The notes: generated by a model from the letters alone, not told the origin. A stretch of 64,000 nucleotides of DNA from Platanthera guangdongensis (GCA_039583875.1 CM077161.1:59339885-59403884); one strand, 5' to 3'; positions 1 through 11,755 are shown, counted from the stretch's first letter. A program made the numbers and translations.

Positions 1-2775
1 GAGAGTGAAACCCTAATTATTCTAGTTACTCTTGAAGTTTCATTATTCCTATGAGTTGCGTTAGCCCAGGACTGCCCAAGGTATTCCCCGTGAAGGGCTC
101 TCGAAGGCACTAGGAACTACGAGGGGATTGCGCCCAAAGCTCCCTTTCGCAAGGCACTTATTATTATTGGTTACTACACAAATCTCTCAATCCCTTAGGG
201 TTATAATTGAATTCTAACCCAAGTGTATATGACTCCTTCTTTTCAACGAGGATGAGTGATCCTTTGTCGATCCCGAACCCCACACAACTCTAACCAACTT
301 CCACTACTCATCTACACTTCTGATGACAAACCTAATTCACCTACCAGACTAATGCCCCATTATTCCAACTTCCTAAACTCATTGTGCACTTTAATTTGAT
401 TTCTGCTGTTTTTACTAATTGCAGACCTCCCTAAGCTAATATGATGTACTCAATAGGTGATACTCTAAATTCTCCTCCAATAACTCTACAAATTTTACCA
501 GAGGTCTATTATGATAAATATAGTCTAAATTCAGAAAATCATATTTTTCCCAATTAATCTACTATTTATTGAATTTTCCTCAAAAACTAGGCCATAGTCA
601 ATTTGAACATGAACCATAAGATTTTCTCAGGTAATGGCCTCCTAAAATTTTTATTCAAAAATTCCTAAGTTAAAATTGTAAAACATGACTTTGTGAATAA
701 AGTACCAAAAATATTCATCCAAAATTTATTATAAAATTTCCAGAGATATATATACCCTAAACAACTACCCATTCAAAAACTCAGCCCTTTTCAGAAAGTT
801 TTGGTATTAGAGCTTATGATTTCAAAGCTAGTGCCCTAAACTAGGGTTATAGATTTAAGGGGTTTAAATTCTTCCAAATGCCCTAAAATTTTAACCACAG
901 GACCATAGTAACCCTATGGACATCATTCCCAAGTTTCAAGTCCATCCAAGGTCCTTTGACCCCAAATTCTTCAAACCCTAGAAATTTACCCTAAAGGGCC
1001 TACCCTAAAATTCTAGGGCTACCCTAGTCCAAACCACTCCAAACTTCATAAGTGAGTGTAAAAAGTCAAATTATATCAGTGGCCAAAATTTCAGCCTCTG
1101 ATGAGGGAATTTGGCCACTCAACCATCAAATAGTGGCTTTTGACCAAAATACCCTTATAAGGTCATATATAGGGTGGGTAAATTACCTATCCTAAACATC
1201 TCCAAATGAGCTAAAGTTTTACCCTATACTTATCATGACATCTAAGACCACCCACCAAAATTTGGGGGAGTTTTAAATTAATTAGGTCACATAATTAAAT
1301 TAATCATGATTTATTAAATTTTTCTAAAAACTATAGAAACATATTCTCCAAAAATTCTAAATTTTGGACAGGTTCTAGATATGACTAAGACTTTCTCACT
1401 GCCCAAATTTCAACTTGTTTGGACAAGGAATGAAGTGTGGGCACCAAAAATAATTCCTGTTTAGGCCTAGGTATAGGTCCTACCAAAAATGGTACCCTGG
1501 TCTAACCAGTGGCCCAAAAGGGTCCAAGCAATTTTTGCTACAAACTAGACACCCTAAGCTACAATTTTCATGTTGGGCAGATTTCCATTCAGGGTCCCTA
1601 AGTATTTTTAAAAATTAAATACATTAAATACATCTAATGTGACCGAAATGAAATGATATTTATTTAAATCCTAAAGTATCTGATTTGATGCCGCGCGAAT
1701 CTTGGCGCAGATCGATGGCGCTGGGTTATCGTCCCTGATGAGCCAACGGCCAGGATTGCTTCTTCCTGTGCCGACTTCAAGCGTCTGCCGCCGGCCACCC
1801 AGTCCCTTCCCCGGCCGGCCACCGCCACCATCACCTCCGTTGAGGTGGTGGCTATCGCCAGACGGCGGCACAGCCGCCGGAGGGGCGGATTCCGGCGATC
1901 CAACCAATAAAATTTTCGGCCGAAAGCCATGAATTTTGCGAATTGGATCGGGCTCAATTGTGCCCGAACCTTGGCCCTAATGAAACCTAAGATCTACCCA
2001 TGAGAAAAGAGGAGGAGGAGGACCTTGTTGGCGGCCTGGAGACGAGCGGATCTGTGGGTTGACATGGTGGTGGCGCCGCCGATCGGAATTCTGCAATCTC
2101 CCAGTAAACTCGCCGGATTTCTTCAGTTAAGGATTGGGAAATTCTTCTCCAAGCTCACTGATGATGTTTAAAACATCAGAGGGGGAGAAGAATGGAAGAA
2201 ACTGCCATGGCCATCATGGCCATTAAAGGCTTGTTTCGGCCATGATGGTGGAGGCTGTAACAGCCCCTTGACAGCCAGGAAAACGGCTGGAAACTCCTCC
2301 CCTTCACTGGAGGAGATGAATGCTGCCATCAATGGGGACCATTGGCCTTTCCTTGGCCAATCTCCTCCTTCAACTCTCTTTCCCCTTTTCTCTCTCCTCC
2401 ATTAGTATGGAATGAAGCTTTCTCTCTCTTTCCTAGTCACCAAAGCTGACCATGCTGACTCCCCAGCCTAGTGGCAGCCCTTTCCACCCATAATATTTCA
2501 TTATATTGTGGTTAACTTAAAAGGAAAAAGGGGTTGAGCTTGGGTCAGTTTCCCCCTTTGCTAGGTTAATAATGTTGTGATGGGGTCATGGAGTCATGGT
2601 GAAGCCCTAATGTCCTTCTAAATTATTATTTTGAATTTTACTATTTGCAGACCATGGTAGCTTTCATCCTCCTACCTAGGCCCACTTGGTCCCCAAGGTC
2701 TTCCTAGGGTTGGTCTTGACCTAGCCTTGCCCAAAATCACCCTTAGGGGGGTCTAGTTGAAATTGGGATGTTACA
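1..2775 (-). repeat. Element A 3' LTR (left copy, truncated)
   Basis: Nearly identical to 9180-11760 joined to 30616-30809. I count about 20 substitutions or small indels by eye over 2.8 kb. It ends at 2775 in GGGATGTTACA, the inverted partner of the TGTAAGACCCC start seen at 7799. Most of it is AT-rich without coding signal. A GC-rich island lies at about 1690-1925, and a copy of the proposed LTR exon 1 lies at 2024-2065 (minus; ATG at 2063-2065). The second LTR exon is in the part left of the window. Confidence 0.9.
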
Positions 2776-2934
2776 AATCCAACAAGTCAAAAAAAGGATT
2801 TCGTCCTCGAAATCACGATCTCGCCTACGGTAATCTTCTTACCGAAGAAAATGAACTTATAGTTGTTATTAAATAGGAAGATTAACCCCTACTCCTACTA
2901 AAGTAGTCTTACTTGTTAAAGTCAAGTAATTAAT
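2776..2934 (-). promoter_or_regulatory. Element A 3' untranslated segment with polypurine-tract stem
   Basis: Short stretch between the pol stop and the 3' LTR. On the minus strand it contains GGACGAAATCC and a run of T just before the LTR, the usual position of the plus-strand primer. Positions 2797-2814 form an 18-nt inverted repeat (GATTTCG, 4-nt loop, CGAAATC) also present at the same place in B and D. Confidence 0.65.
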
Positions 2935-5900
2935 TTAAACTTCTTGAGTGGTTGAGAGGTATACCTGACCAAACAGCTCTGGATATTTCTGTTGCATCAG
3001 ATCCTGCGGCTCCCAAGTATGCTCCTCTTGGCCGTGGTTCCTCCACAGAACCTTGACTAAGGGAATCTTTTTGCGTCGCAGGATTCGTACTCCTTTATCA
3101 TCGATCCGCACCGGCTCCAAGTGAACAGATCGGTCCGAAGCTACCGGCCCTTCGGTGGTCGTAATCCGCTTCTCCGGGCGTAGTAGAGCCCTTCTCATCG
3201 AGGATATGTGGAAAACATCATGCAGAGCTGCCAGCTCTGGTGGCAACTCCAGCCTGTAAGCCAGGACCCCTATCCGCTCCAGGATCCTGTAAGGGCCCAT
3301 ATATCTGGGGCTGAGCTTCTTCCTTCGGCCACGCATCCGAGAAACTCCATGCATAGGCCGGATCTTCAAAAACACTCGGTCCCCGACCTGAAATTCCACC
3401 TGACGATGGCGGGCGTCATAATACTTGGCCTGCCTGCTCTGTGCCTCTAACATCCTGTCCCTGATCAACCTCACCTGAGCCTCGGTGTCTTCAACAAAAT
3501 CCGATCCCAAAGCCTTCGGGTCCTCGTCCTGAATCCAAGAGAGTGGGGTTCTGCATTTCCGTCCATATAGAGCCTCGTAGGGGGCCATGCCTATGCTGGC
3601 CTGATGACTGTTGTTGTACGAGAATTCCACCATCGGTAACATCTTTTCCCAAGGCTCTCCTCGGTCTAGGATGCATAGACATAGCAGGTCTTCCAGTGTC
3701 TGATTTGTGCGCTCTGTCTGCCCGTCCGTCTGAGGGTGGAAGGCGGTGCTAAAAGTCAGTCGAGTGCCCAAGTATGCCTGAACCGACCGCCATTCCCTGG
3801 ATGTAAACCGACCGTCCCGATCTGACACGATCGTCCTGGGTACTCCATGATAGCGAATGTACTGCTCCACAAACTTCCGAACCAGAACCCCCACTGAATC
3901 GTCCTTCCTGACTGGTATAAATCTAGCCACCTTCGTCAATCGATCTACGATGACCCAAATCGAATCATTTCCGGTTCGTGATCGGGGGAGACCATGAATA
4001 AAATCCATCGCAATATCCTCAAACTTCCACTCTGGCACTGGAAGAGGTTGCAACAATCCCGCGGGGTTTCTGCATTCCGCCTTCACCAACTGGCAGGCTT
4101 CGCAATGGGTCACGAAGTGTGTTATATCTCTCTTCATTCCTGGCCAGAACATCATCCTCTTCAGATCGGCCATCATCTTGGTGATTCCCGGGTGTATCGA
4201 ATACCTACTGCAATGCGCTTCCGCCATGATATCCTCCCGGATCTGACCTCCTGCGGGTATATAAATCCTTCCTCTGAAGTACAATAGCCCATCCTTCAAG
4301 GAATAATCCCCCGTCGAACCCTCCTCCAAGGTTCGAAATATCAGTTCCGCCCGAGGGTCTGTCTTCTGCCCTTCCCTGATGCGGTCCCGGATATCATCAA
4401 TAGCGATCATCGACGCCAGATACTCCATGTATAATTCTGGATCGTCCTCGGATACTAGGGATATCTGCATGTCCCTGAAAGACCGGACCAGCTCCATAGA
4501 CATAAGCTGAGGTCCCTTCCCTGCAGCATCTCCTCTCCGGCTCAATGCATCCGCCACCACGTTCGCCTTCCCGGGGTGGTAGTGCATAGTATACTCATAA
4601 TCTGTCAGGAACTCCACCCAACGCCTTTGTCTGATGTTGAGGTCTTTTTGCGTGTCCACGTATCTCAGGTTCTGGTGGTCGGAGAAGATGTCGCAATGAA
4701 CCCCGTACAGATAGTGCCGCCAAATATTCAAGGCGAAGATTACCGCGCCCATCTCCAGATCGTGGACCGGGTAATTTTTCTCGTGAATCTTCAACTGTCG
4801 AGAGGCATAAGCTACCACATGCCCGTTCTGCATCAGAACGGCACCCATCCCTTGGTAGGAGGCGTCGGTATACACCTGGAATCCCTCCCTTCCTGACGGA
4901 ATAGCGAGGATGGGAGCCGAAGTGAGCCGACTCTTCAGCTCCACGAAGGCTGCCTCGCACTGTGGTGTCCAAATAAAAGGGGATTCCTTCTTCGTCAGAG
5001 TCGTAAGAGGGAGCGCAATCCGGGAGAATCCCTCTACAAACTTCCGGTAGTACCCGGCAAGTCCCAAGAAGCTCCGTACATCTGTCGCCGTCTTCAATGG
5101 TGGCCAATCCTGAACGGCCCGAATCTTGGTCGGGTCTACCGCCAACCCAGCCCCACTGACGATATGGCCCAAGAAGGCCACCTCCTTTAGCCAAAACTGG
5201 CATTTGCTGAATTTTGCGTACAGCTGATGCTCCCGTAACCTTTCCAATGTCAAGGCCAGGTGTCGTGCGTGCTCCCCTTCCGTCTTTGAGTAGACAAGGA
5301 TGTCGTCAATAAAGATGATGACGAATACATCCAAATATTCCTTGAACACCCTGTTCATAAGGCTCGTAAATGCTGATGGTGCATTCGTGAGCCCGAATGG
5401 CATCACTGTGAACTCGAACAGTCCGTATCGGCTACTGAAAGCGGTCTTTGGAATGTCCTCTTCTCGGATCCGCAGCTGATAATAACCTGACCTTAAGTCA
5501 AGTTTCGAGAAGAAATGTGCTCCCTCCAGCTGGTCGAACAACTCATCGATTCGTGGGAGTGGGTAGGTATTCTGAACCGTGAGTCTATTCAGCGCTCGAT
5601 AGTCTATGCACAGGCGGAGACTTTCGTCCTTCTTCTTGACAAACAGCACCGGGGCTCCCCACGGTGAAGAACTTGGCCGGACGAACCCTGCCTCTACAAG
5701 TTCCTGCAGCTGACTCCGGAACTCTGCCAACTCCTTCGGGGCCATCTGGTAAGGGGCCCTAGATGCCGGCCTGGCTCCGGGCACTAACTCTATCTGAAAA
5801 TCCTGCTCTCAACACGGAGGTAGTCCTGGCAATTTCTCTGGGAAGACGTCGACGAAGTCCCGCACCACTGGGATGTCTGTCATGGCCCCCTTGGCCTCCT

Positions 5901-6344
5901 CTATCTCAAACAGAATCTGGTAGACCTCTTCCCCCTGTAGATGGGCCTTAACAGCCTGTACTGAAGATAAAAGCACACAAGAGGCGGATCTTATACCTTC
6001 GATGACAATAAACGAGTCTCCATGCCTCACTGTGATCTTCTTCGCTCTGCAATCAATCTGGGCATGGTTCCAGTGCAACCATGTCATGCCCAGGATCAAC
6101 TCAAAGACTGGCATTCTAAGAATCGTTGCCGCCACTTCGAATGGCTTCCCGCCAATCTCCGCCTCCATGTTGCAGTGGGCAGAGGTGAATAGCTCCGATC
6201 CATCAGGTAAACGCACCCTCCTCGTCAGGCCTGTGAACCGTTCTACGCCTTCTAGCCCTTCCACGAAAGCCTCTGATACGAACGAGTGCGAAGCACCCGT
6301 GTCGAACAATGTGTAGGCGGGTTTGCCGCTGACGAAGACTATAC
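2935..6344 (-). pseudogene. pol: Element A pol: protease, RT, RNase H, integrase, chromodomain-like tail (one nonsense codon)
   Basis: Encodes the enzymes for reverse transcription and integration. In order on the minus strand: aspartic protease with DTGAS near 6310-6290; RT with the FIDDILVYS active site near 5320-5290; RNase H with YTDAS near 4870 and a DALSRR end near 4540; integrase with an HHCC zinc finger (about 4220-4080) and the catalytic D, D, E in MDFIHGLP (about 4000), SDRDGRF (about 3815) and GQTERTN (about 3715); a GPY/F-like segment; and a tail resembling Tekay chromodomains (about 3150-2950). The frame is open except for TGA at 5809-5811, which with the preceding codon looks like two CpG transitions in an Arg-Arg pair (TGT TGA from CGT CGA). 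There is no ATG before the protease motif, so the proposed exon begins at 6344 after a splice acceptor. Apart from the stop, all catalytic motifs are present. Confidence 0.88.
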
Positions 6345-6482
6345 CTGGATCGGTTAAATGTCTTAGGATTCTGTAACTAGTTTCTTCCTATTTAATCATT
6401 TTTTTTGAGAAGTTCCTAAAAAAAATTTGACAGCAGAGATAATGGAATTTTTATTTAAATAATTTAAAAACTCTTGTCATAC
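6345..6482 (-). other. Candidate intron between gag and protease, element A (138 nt)
   Basis: Minus strand: donor AACAG|GTATGA at the end of gag, AT-rich body, acceptor CGATCCAG|GTATAG before protease. Removal splits a Gly codon after its first base (phase 1) and joins gag to protease in frame. If retained, translation runs nine codons past the Gly and stops at 6451. The same intron position occurs in B, D and E. Confidence 0.72.
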
Positions 6483-7608
6483 CTGTTATGACTTGCTCCG
6501 GGTTTCGAGGCTGTGCCAGATCCAAGGCATACACCTGCTCCCTTTCCGGTCTACGATCGCCACCTGGGTATCCACGTCCTCGGCCACGACCCCGGCCTCT
6601 GAAGTATGGCGCTGGTGGGGCAGCCTGTAGTGCTGGTGGGGGTGCCCTCCCCATGGGACAGTTCCTCCTAATGTGCCCCACTTGGTGACAATCGAAGCAC
6701 ACTGGCGGTTGATACGCCATTCCCCCGGGTCTCTGTTCGTCCCGCCTCTGAACTGGTGGTGGAGCCATCAACACTGGTCTTCCTATCTCCTGTCTCGCCT
6801 CCTGATGAGGCTGGTCTTCTACCCTTCTTCCATCTGTGATGCGGCCCCGCCGCTGATCATTTCGGGCTCCCCGGCTCTGGTCTTCATTTGGCCGCTTCCG
6901 GCCCCGAGTAGTAAGCCAATCCGCCTCGATTCTTTTCGCCATCTCCAAAATCCGGGAGATGGGCCCGTCAGATACAAATAGTAAGGTCTCCCTCAGCTCC
7001 TCCCGCAGGCCCTTGTAGAACCTTTTCGTATACCCAGCTTCGTCCAACTGATATGAGTCTGCAAACCGGGCTAAATGATCAAACTCTCGGTGGTACTCCA
7101 CCACCGTCTTGCTCCCTTGCCTCAACTACAAAAACCTGTCCTCCAGCTCATCTCTGGCTGATTGCGGAACAAAGTGCTCCAATAGCGCGCCCTTGAATTC
7201 CTCCCAAGCTATCTCCGCAGCCGTCCTGTCAGCAAAAATCGTATCCAGGGAAGTCTTCCACCACCTCTTAGCATGAGATTCCAAGCAAGACACGACCAAG
7301 GGCACCCTTTCCTCCCACGGGCACTTGATCCCAGTCAACATCTCGTACATGATATCTAGCCACTCCTCTGTCCGGACGGCAGACTCAGTCCCACAGTAGG
7401 ATGGGGGAGCGAGTCCTCGAAAGATACTCAGCCAGTTGGCCCCTGGGTTTGGCTGCGGAGCCAGAACCTGTTGAGCCCTGAAAGCATCCAAAATGGTTGT
7501 CAACGTCTGTCCCACCTCCGACTGTAGGAAAGGAGTAGGGACCGGGGGAGGTGGTGCAACGTCCGGAGTCCGCTGGGCCCCGCCTTGTGGTGTGGGCTGA
7601 GCTGGAGG
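6483..7608 (-). pseudogene. gag: Element A gag, main exon (one nonsense codon)
   Basis: Structural protein of the virus-like particle. A Pro-rich N-terminal stretch is followed by the conserved GQTLTTILDAF region, the retrotransposon gag core with a W-D-x-M-Y motif, a VxEYxREFxxLARF segment, an Arg-rich linker and a CCHC zinc knuckle (CFDCHQVGHIRRNC, near 6690-6650). TAG at 7126-7128 interrupts the FLQLRQG region (CAG to TAG likely). The open frame begins four codons after an in-frame TAG and has no ATG before the conserved core. It starts instead at a good acceptor (GTTTCGCAG|CC) preceded by a CTAAT branch-like motif. I therefore place its start at 7608 as exon 3, fed in phase 0 by two LTR exons. 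Confidence 0.82.
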
Positions 7609-7784
7609 CTGCGAAACAAACTATATTAGTGGGTAATCAGCTCAAATATATGCAAAGTGGACTATTTTACAAGTGATTCCTCCTTAGGGTCTCACCACTG
7701 CTTCCGCTGCTAGTTTGTCCGCAAACTAAGCTCGCGCAGGGGTGGACCAGGGGTTGTGGACTGTTACTTTTCGATCGGGGTTTC

Positions 7785-7796
7785 CCTCTGATACCA
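7785..7796 (-). promoter_or_regulatory. Element A primer-binding site (initiator tRNA-Met type)
   Basis: On the minus strand, two bases after the 5' LTR ends, the sequence reads TGGTATCAGAGG, complementary in its first 11 bases to the usual plant initiator tRNA-Met 3' end. In the splice model this site is inside intron 2, so spliced mRNAs lose it. Confidence 0.85.
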
Positions 7797-8139
7797 TTTG
7801 TAAGACCCCATTTTTTTTTAATAAAAACACAGGGTCTTATGCCCAGAACCGCCGCTTTGCGGTGACACCTTCTCGCCCGGAAGCGTCATCACCACAAAAC
7901 GCCGTTTCTGCCGGCCAATTCGATCGCAGCATAGTAACAAAATTAGAGTAATCACATGCGAAGCAAAACTCTAAGTAAAAGTCCACAGAAATATCACATC
8001 AAGTAAAATATCTCCACGATGGGAGAGTCCACAAAACCAAGCACTGTAAAAAAAAAGGCTTATGCCCGATACAATAATTCCTCACCACAAGATCTCTCAT
8101 GTGGAAATAAAATAAACACTACTAGAGTAAGGGCCTCAC

Positions 8140-8232
8140 GGTCCCAGCTGTCTGAACTCCTGTGCTAGACTGCCCTATCTCCAAGCGTGTCGACCTCTGG
8201 GGCTGCTCCTCCAATCTGGGCTCCGCGATCCC
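8140..8232 (-). CDS. Candidate LTR exon 2 of gag, element A (93 nt)
   Basis: On the minus strand, acceptor ...CATCATTTAG|GGG opens a 31-codon stretch ending at donor ACC|GTGAGG. Compared with the same place in D (40378-40470), 21 of 31 residues are identical without indels, including EEQPQR, a following RLE and a TAGT end. After the donor the two reading frames lose similarity and stop within five or six codons. The exon is in phase 0 on both sides, matching exon 1 and the gag exon. No known domain is recognised; it would form part of the N-terminus of Gag. If the second intron were not removed, translation would end at TAG 8122-8124. Function is inferred from conservation and splice signals only. 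Confidence 0.6.
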
Positions 8233-10867
8233 CTAAATGATGTGGTTCGAAAACCGTTAGTCTAAAAGACTAAGTCCTATCATCCCCCACCCCTTCCCCC
8301 ATGGCTCCTAGGCACCGAGCGGAGAGGAAGAAATGGAGGACTTGAAAGTGGAGAGTATATCAAATGCAGGTGACGGTGGACCTAAAACTAGCTATTTATA
8401 TAGTAACTAAACATATTTGTAAACAAGTAAAGTAGAGTAACCTTAACTTATATGGGTACATATAAGCAAGGGGTCTTTTGCAAGGCTCCCATCGTATAAA
8501 GAGTCCCATACCAATTTATACGTTGGGGTGTCGGTTATTAACAGCAATATATATATGTAAGGAAAATTAACCTTAATTTATAAACTTGCCCACACAAGCT
8601 TATAGACCAAGGTGTCGTTTTGCAGGGCCTAATGTATAAGTGTCCCATACCACTTATATTTTAGGTGTCAAAGGTTAAATGAATCGCTTATGCTATGACA
8701 TGCAAGTGGGTATGATGGATCAAGCAAGTGCAACACACACACCCGACTCTGTGCACACAGACCTTTAGTTCCCCCTTTCTGGAGCCTCACCTCCCAGGAT
8801 ACCTCCGTAGTGGCAGACGGAAGCGGTGGGTTGGGCCTCGCCCACCTCTAAACCAGTATAGCACTACTGGTCAGACCTATCATACGCCTCAACGCTGGTG
8901 CACTAAGCGGACTCCTGCGTACTCTTGCCGGCTGGCGCACCGGACTTCTGTTGGCGAAGTGCTATCACAACACTTGCCGAGTCAACGTATTGGTGTCTGT
9001 GCTAAGATCCTCCAATACCGAAGACCCACCACCTTAATTTCATTCCTTTTATGCACATGCAAATTTACGTACCAACACCGAGCCGAAGCTCACCGGGCCA
9101 TCCTGCCCTCTTACCACAACGACCGAGCCTATTGCTTGATCATCTAGCCAAAACTACTTCCCGTAACCTCGGGGTGTGTGAGAGTGAAACCCTAATTATT
9201 CTAGTTACTCTTGAAGTTTCATTATTCCTATGAGTTGCGTTAGCCCAGGACTGCCCAAGGTATTCCCCGTGAAGGGCTCTCGAAGGCACTAGGAACTACG
9301 AGGGGATTACGCCCAAAGCTCCCTTTCACAAGGCACTTATTATTATTGGTTACTACACAAATCTCTCAATCCCTTAGGGTTATAATTGAATTCTAACCCA
9401 AGTGTATATGACTCCTTCTTTTCAACGAGGATGAGTGATCCTTTGTCGATCCCGAACCCCACACAACTCTAACCAACCTCCACTACTCATCTACACTTCT
9501 GATGACAAACCTAATTCACCTACCAGACTAATGCCCCATTATTCCAACTTCCTAAACTCATTGTGCACTTACTTTGATTTCTGCTGTTTTTACTAATTGC
9601 AGACCTCCCTAAGCTAATATGATGTACTCAATAGGTGATACTCTAAATTCTCCTCCAATAACTCTACAAATTTTACCAGAGGTCTATTATGATAAATATA
9701 GTCTAAATTCAGAAAATCATATTTTTCCCAATTAATCTACTATTTATTGAATTTTCCTCAAAAACTAGGCCATAGTCAATTTGAACATGAACCATAAGAT
9801 TTTCTCAGGTAATGGCCTCCTAAAATTTTTATTCAAAAATTCTTAAGTTAAAATTGTAAAACATGACTTTGTGAATAAAGTACCAAAAATATTCATCCAA
9901 AATTTATTATAAAATTTCCAGAGATATATATACCCTAAACAACTACCCATTCAAAAACTCAGCCCTTTTCAGAAAGTTTTGGTATTAGAGCTTATGATTT
10001 CAAAGCTAGTGCCCTAAACTAGGGTTATAGATTTAAGGGGTTTAAATTCTTCCAAATGCCCTAAAATTTTAACCACAGGACCATAGTAACCCTATGGACA
10101 TCATTCCCAAGTTTCAAGTCCATCCAAGGTCCTTTGACCCCAAATTCTTCAAACCCTAAAAATTTACCCTAAAGGGCCTACCCTAAAATTCTAGGGCTAC
10201 CCTAGTCCAAACCACTCCAAACTTCATAAGTGAGTGTAAAAAGTCAAATTATATCAGTGGCCAAAATTTCAGCCTCTGATGAGGGAATTTGGCCACTCAA
10301 CCATCAAATAGTGGCTTTTGACCAAAATACCCTTATAAGGTCATATATAGGGTGGGTAAATTACCAATCCTAAACATCTCCAAATGAGCTAAAGTTTTAA
10401 CCCTATACTTATCATGACATCTAAGACCACCCACCAAAATTTGGGGGAGTTTTAAATTAATTAGGTCACATAATTAAATTAATCATGATTTATTAAATTT
10501 TTCTAAAAACTATAGAAAAATATTCTCCAAAAATTCTAAATTTTGGACAGGTTCTAGATATGACTAAGACTTTCTCACTGCCCAAATTTCAACTTGTTTG
10601 GACAAGGAATGAAGTGTGGGCACCAAAACTAATTCCTGTTTAGGCCTAGGTATAGGTCCTACCAAAAAGGGTACCCTGGTCTAACCAGTGGCCCAAAAGG
10701 GTCCAAGCAATTTTTGCTACAACCTAGACACCCTAAGCTACAATTTTCATGTTGGGCAGATTTCCATTCAGGGTCCCTAAGTATTTTAAAAAATTAAATA
10801 CATTAAATACATCTAATGTGACCGAAATGAAATGATATTTATTTAAATCCTAAAGTATCTGATTTGA

Positions 10868-11110
10868 TGCCGCGCGAATCTTGGCGCAGATCGACGGCGC
10901 TGGGTTATCGTCCCCGATGAGCCAACGGCCAGGATTGCTTCTTCCTGTGCCGACTTCAAGCGTCTGCCGCCGACCACCCAGTCCCTTCCCCGGCCGGCCA
11001 CCGCCACCATCACCTCCGTTGAGGTGGTGGCTATCGCCAGACGGCGGCACAGCCGCCGGAGGGGCGGATTCCGGCGATCCAACCAATAAAATTTTCGGCC
11101 GAAAGCCATG
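10868..11110 (-). other. GC-rich island in A LTR with CACCTC/GAGGTG hairpin
   Basis: A sharp GC-rich block in an otherwise AT-rich LTR, also at 1689-1931 and, diverged, in both D LTRs (33280-33540, 43670-43935). It contains CACCTCCGTTGAGGTG. Short open frames cross it on both strands, but the frame is not kept between A and D, so I do not call it coding. It lies about 100 nt downstream of exon 1 in intron 1 and may be part of the transcribed leader or a promoter-proximal CpG-rich segment. Confidence 0.5.
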
Positions 11111-11202
11111 AATTTTGCGAATTGGATCGGGCTCAATTGTGCCCGAACCTTGGCCCTAATGAAACCTAAGATCTACCCATGAGAAAAGAGGAGGAGGAGG
11201 AC

Positions 11203-11244
11203 CTTGTTGGCGGCCTGGAGACGAGCGGATCTGTGGGTTGACAT
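11203..11244 (-). CDS. Candidate LTR exon 1 with Gag start codon, element A (42 nt)
   Basis: The minus-strand ATG at 11244 lies in a GCCACCACCATG context and starts a 14-residue peptide (MSTHRSARLQAANK) resembling the D version (MASRRSSRIQAAEK) at the same LTR position. It ends AAG|GTCCTC. GT is present, but the following bases are a poor donor match, so this splice site is the weakest part of the model. Read through, the frame stops after 11 more codons. A second copy is at 2024-2065. Basic start exons in the LTRs of B and E occupy the same place. Confidence 0.48.
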
Positions 11245-11755
11245 GGTGGTGGCGCCGCCGATCGGAATTCTGCAATCTCCCAGTAAACTCGCCGGATTTC
11301 TTCAGTTAAGGATTGGGAAATTCTTCTCCAAGCTCACTGATGATGTTTAAAACATCAGAGGGGGAGAAGAATGGAAGAAACTGCCCTGGCCATCATGGCC
11401 ATTAAAGGCTTGTTTCGGCCATGATGGTGGAGGCTGTAACAGCCCCTTGACAGCCAGGAAAACGGCTGGAAACTCCTCCCCTTCACTGGAGGAGATGAAT
11501 GCTGCCATCAATGGGGACCATTGGCCTTTCCTTGGCCAATCTCCTCCTTCAACTCTCTTTCCCCTTTTCTCTCTCCTCCATTAGTATGGAATGAAGCTTT
11601 CTCTCTCTTTCCTAGTCACCAAAGCTGACCATGCTGACTCCCCAGCCTATTGGCAGCCCTTTCCACCCATAATATTTCATTATATTGTGGTTAACTTAAA
11701 AGGAAAAAGGGGTTGAGCTTGGGTCAGTTTCCCCCTTTGCTAGGTTAATAATGTT

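Noticed and set aside
960..1030. Interspersed ACCCTAAA/ACCCTAG motifs as telomere-like repeat
   Set aside because: Irregular spacing, no tandem CCCTAAA run, and same sequence in the second LTR copy. Ordinary LTR sequence.
1664..1957. Open frames of 76-97 codons across the GC-rich island (both strands, also 10843-11136, 33262-33543, 43654-43935)
   Set aside because: Frames shift between A and D homologues, and the conservation is of nucleotides and a hairpin, not of one protein. Treated as a leader or regulatory island.
3208..5203. Several 60-200 codon frames opposite or beside A pol
   Set aside because: Shadow frames of a GC-balanced coding region; no domain, no start context.
8391..8403. 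TATATAAATAG on the minus strand as the A promoter
   Set aside because: Good TATA shape, but the D LTR lacks it at the aligned place and it lies downstream of the proposed exon 1. It could be a secondary promoter; not called.
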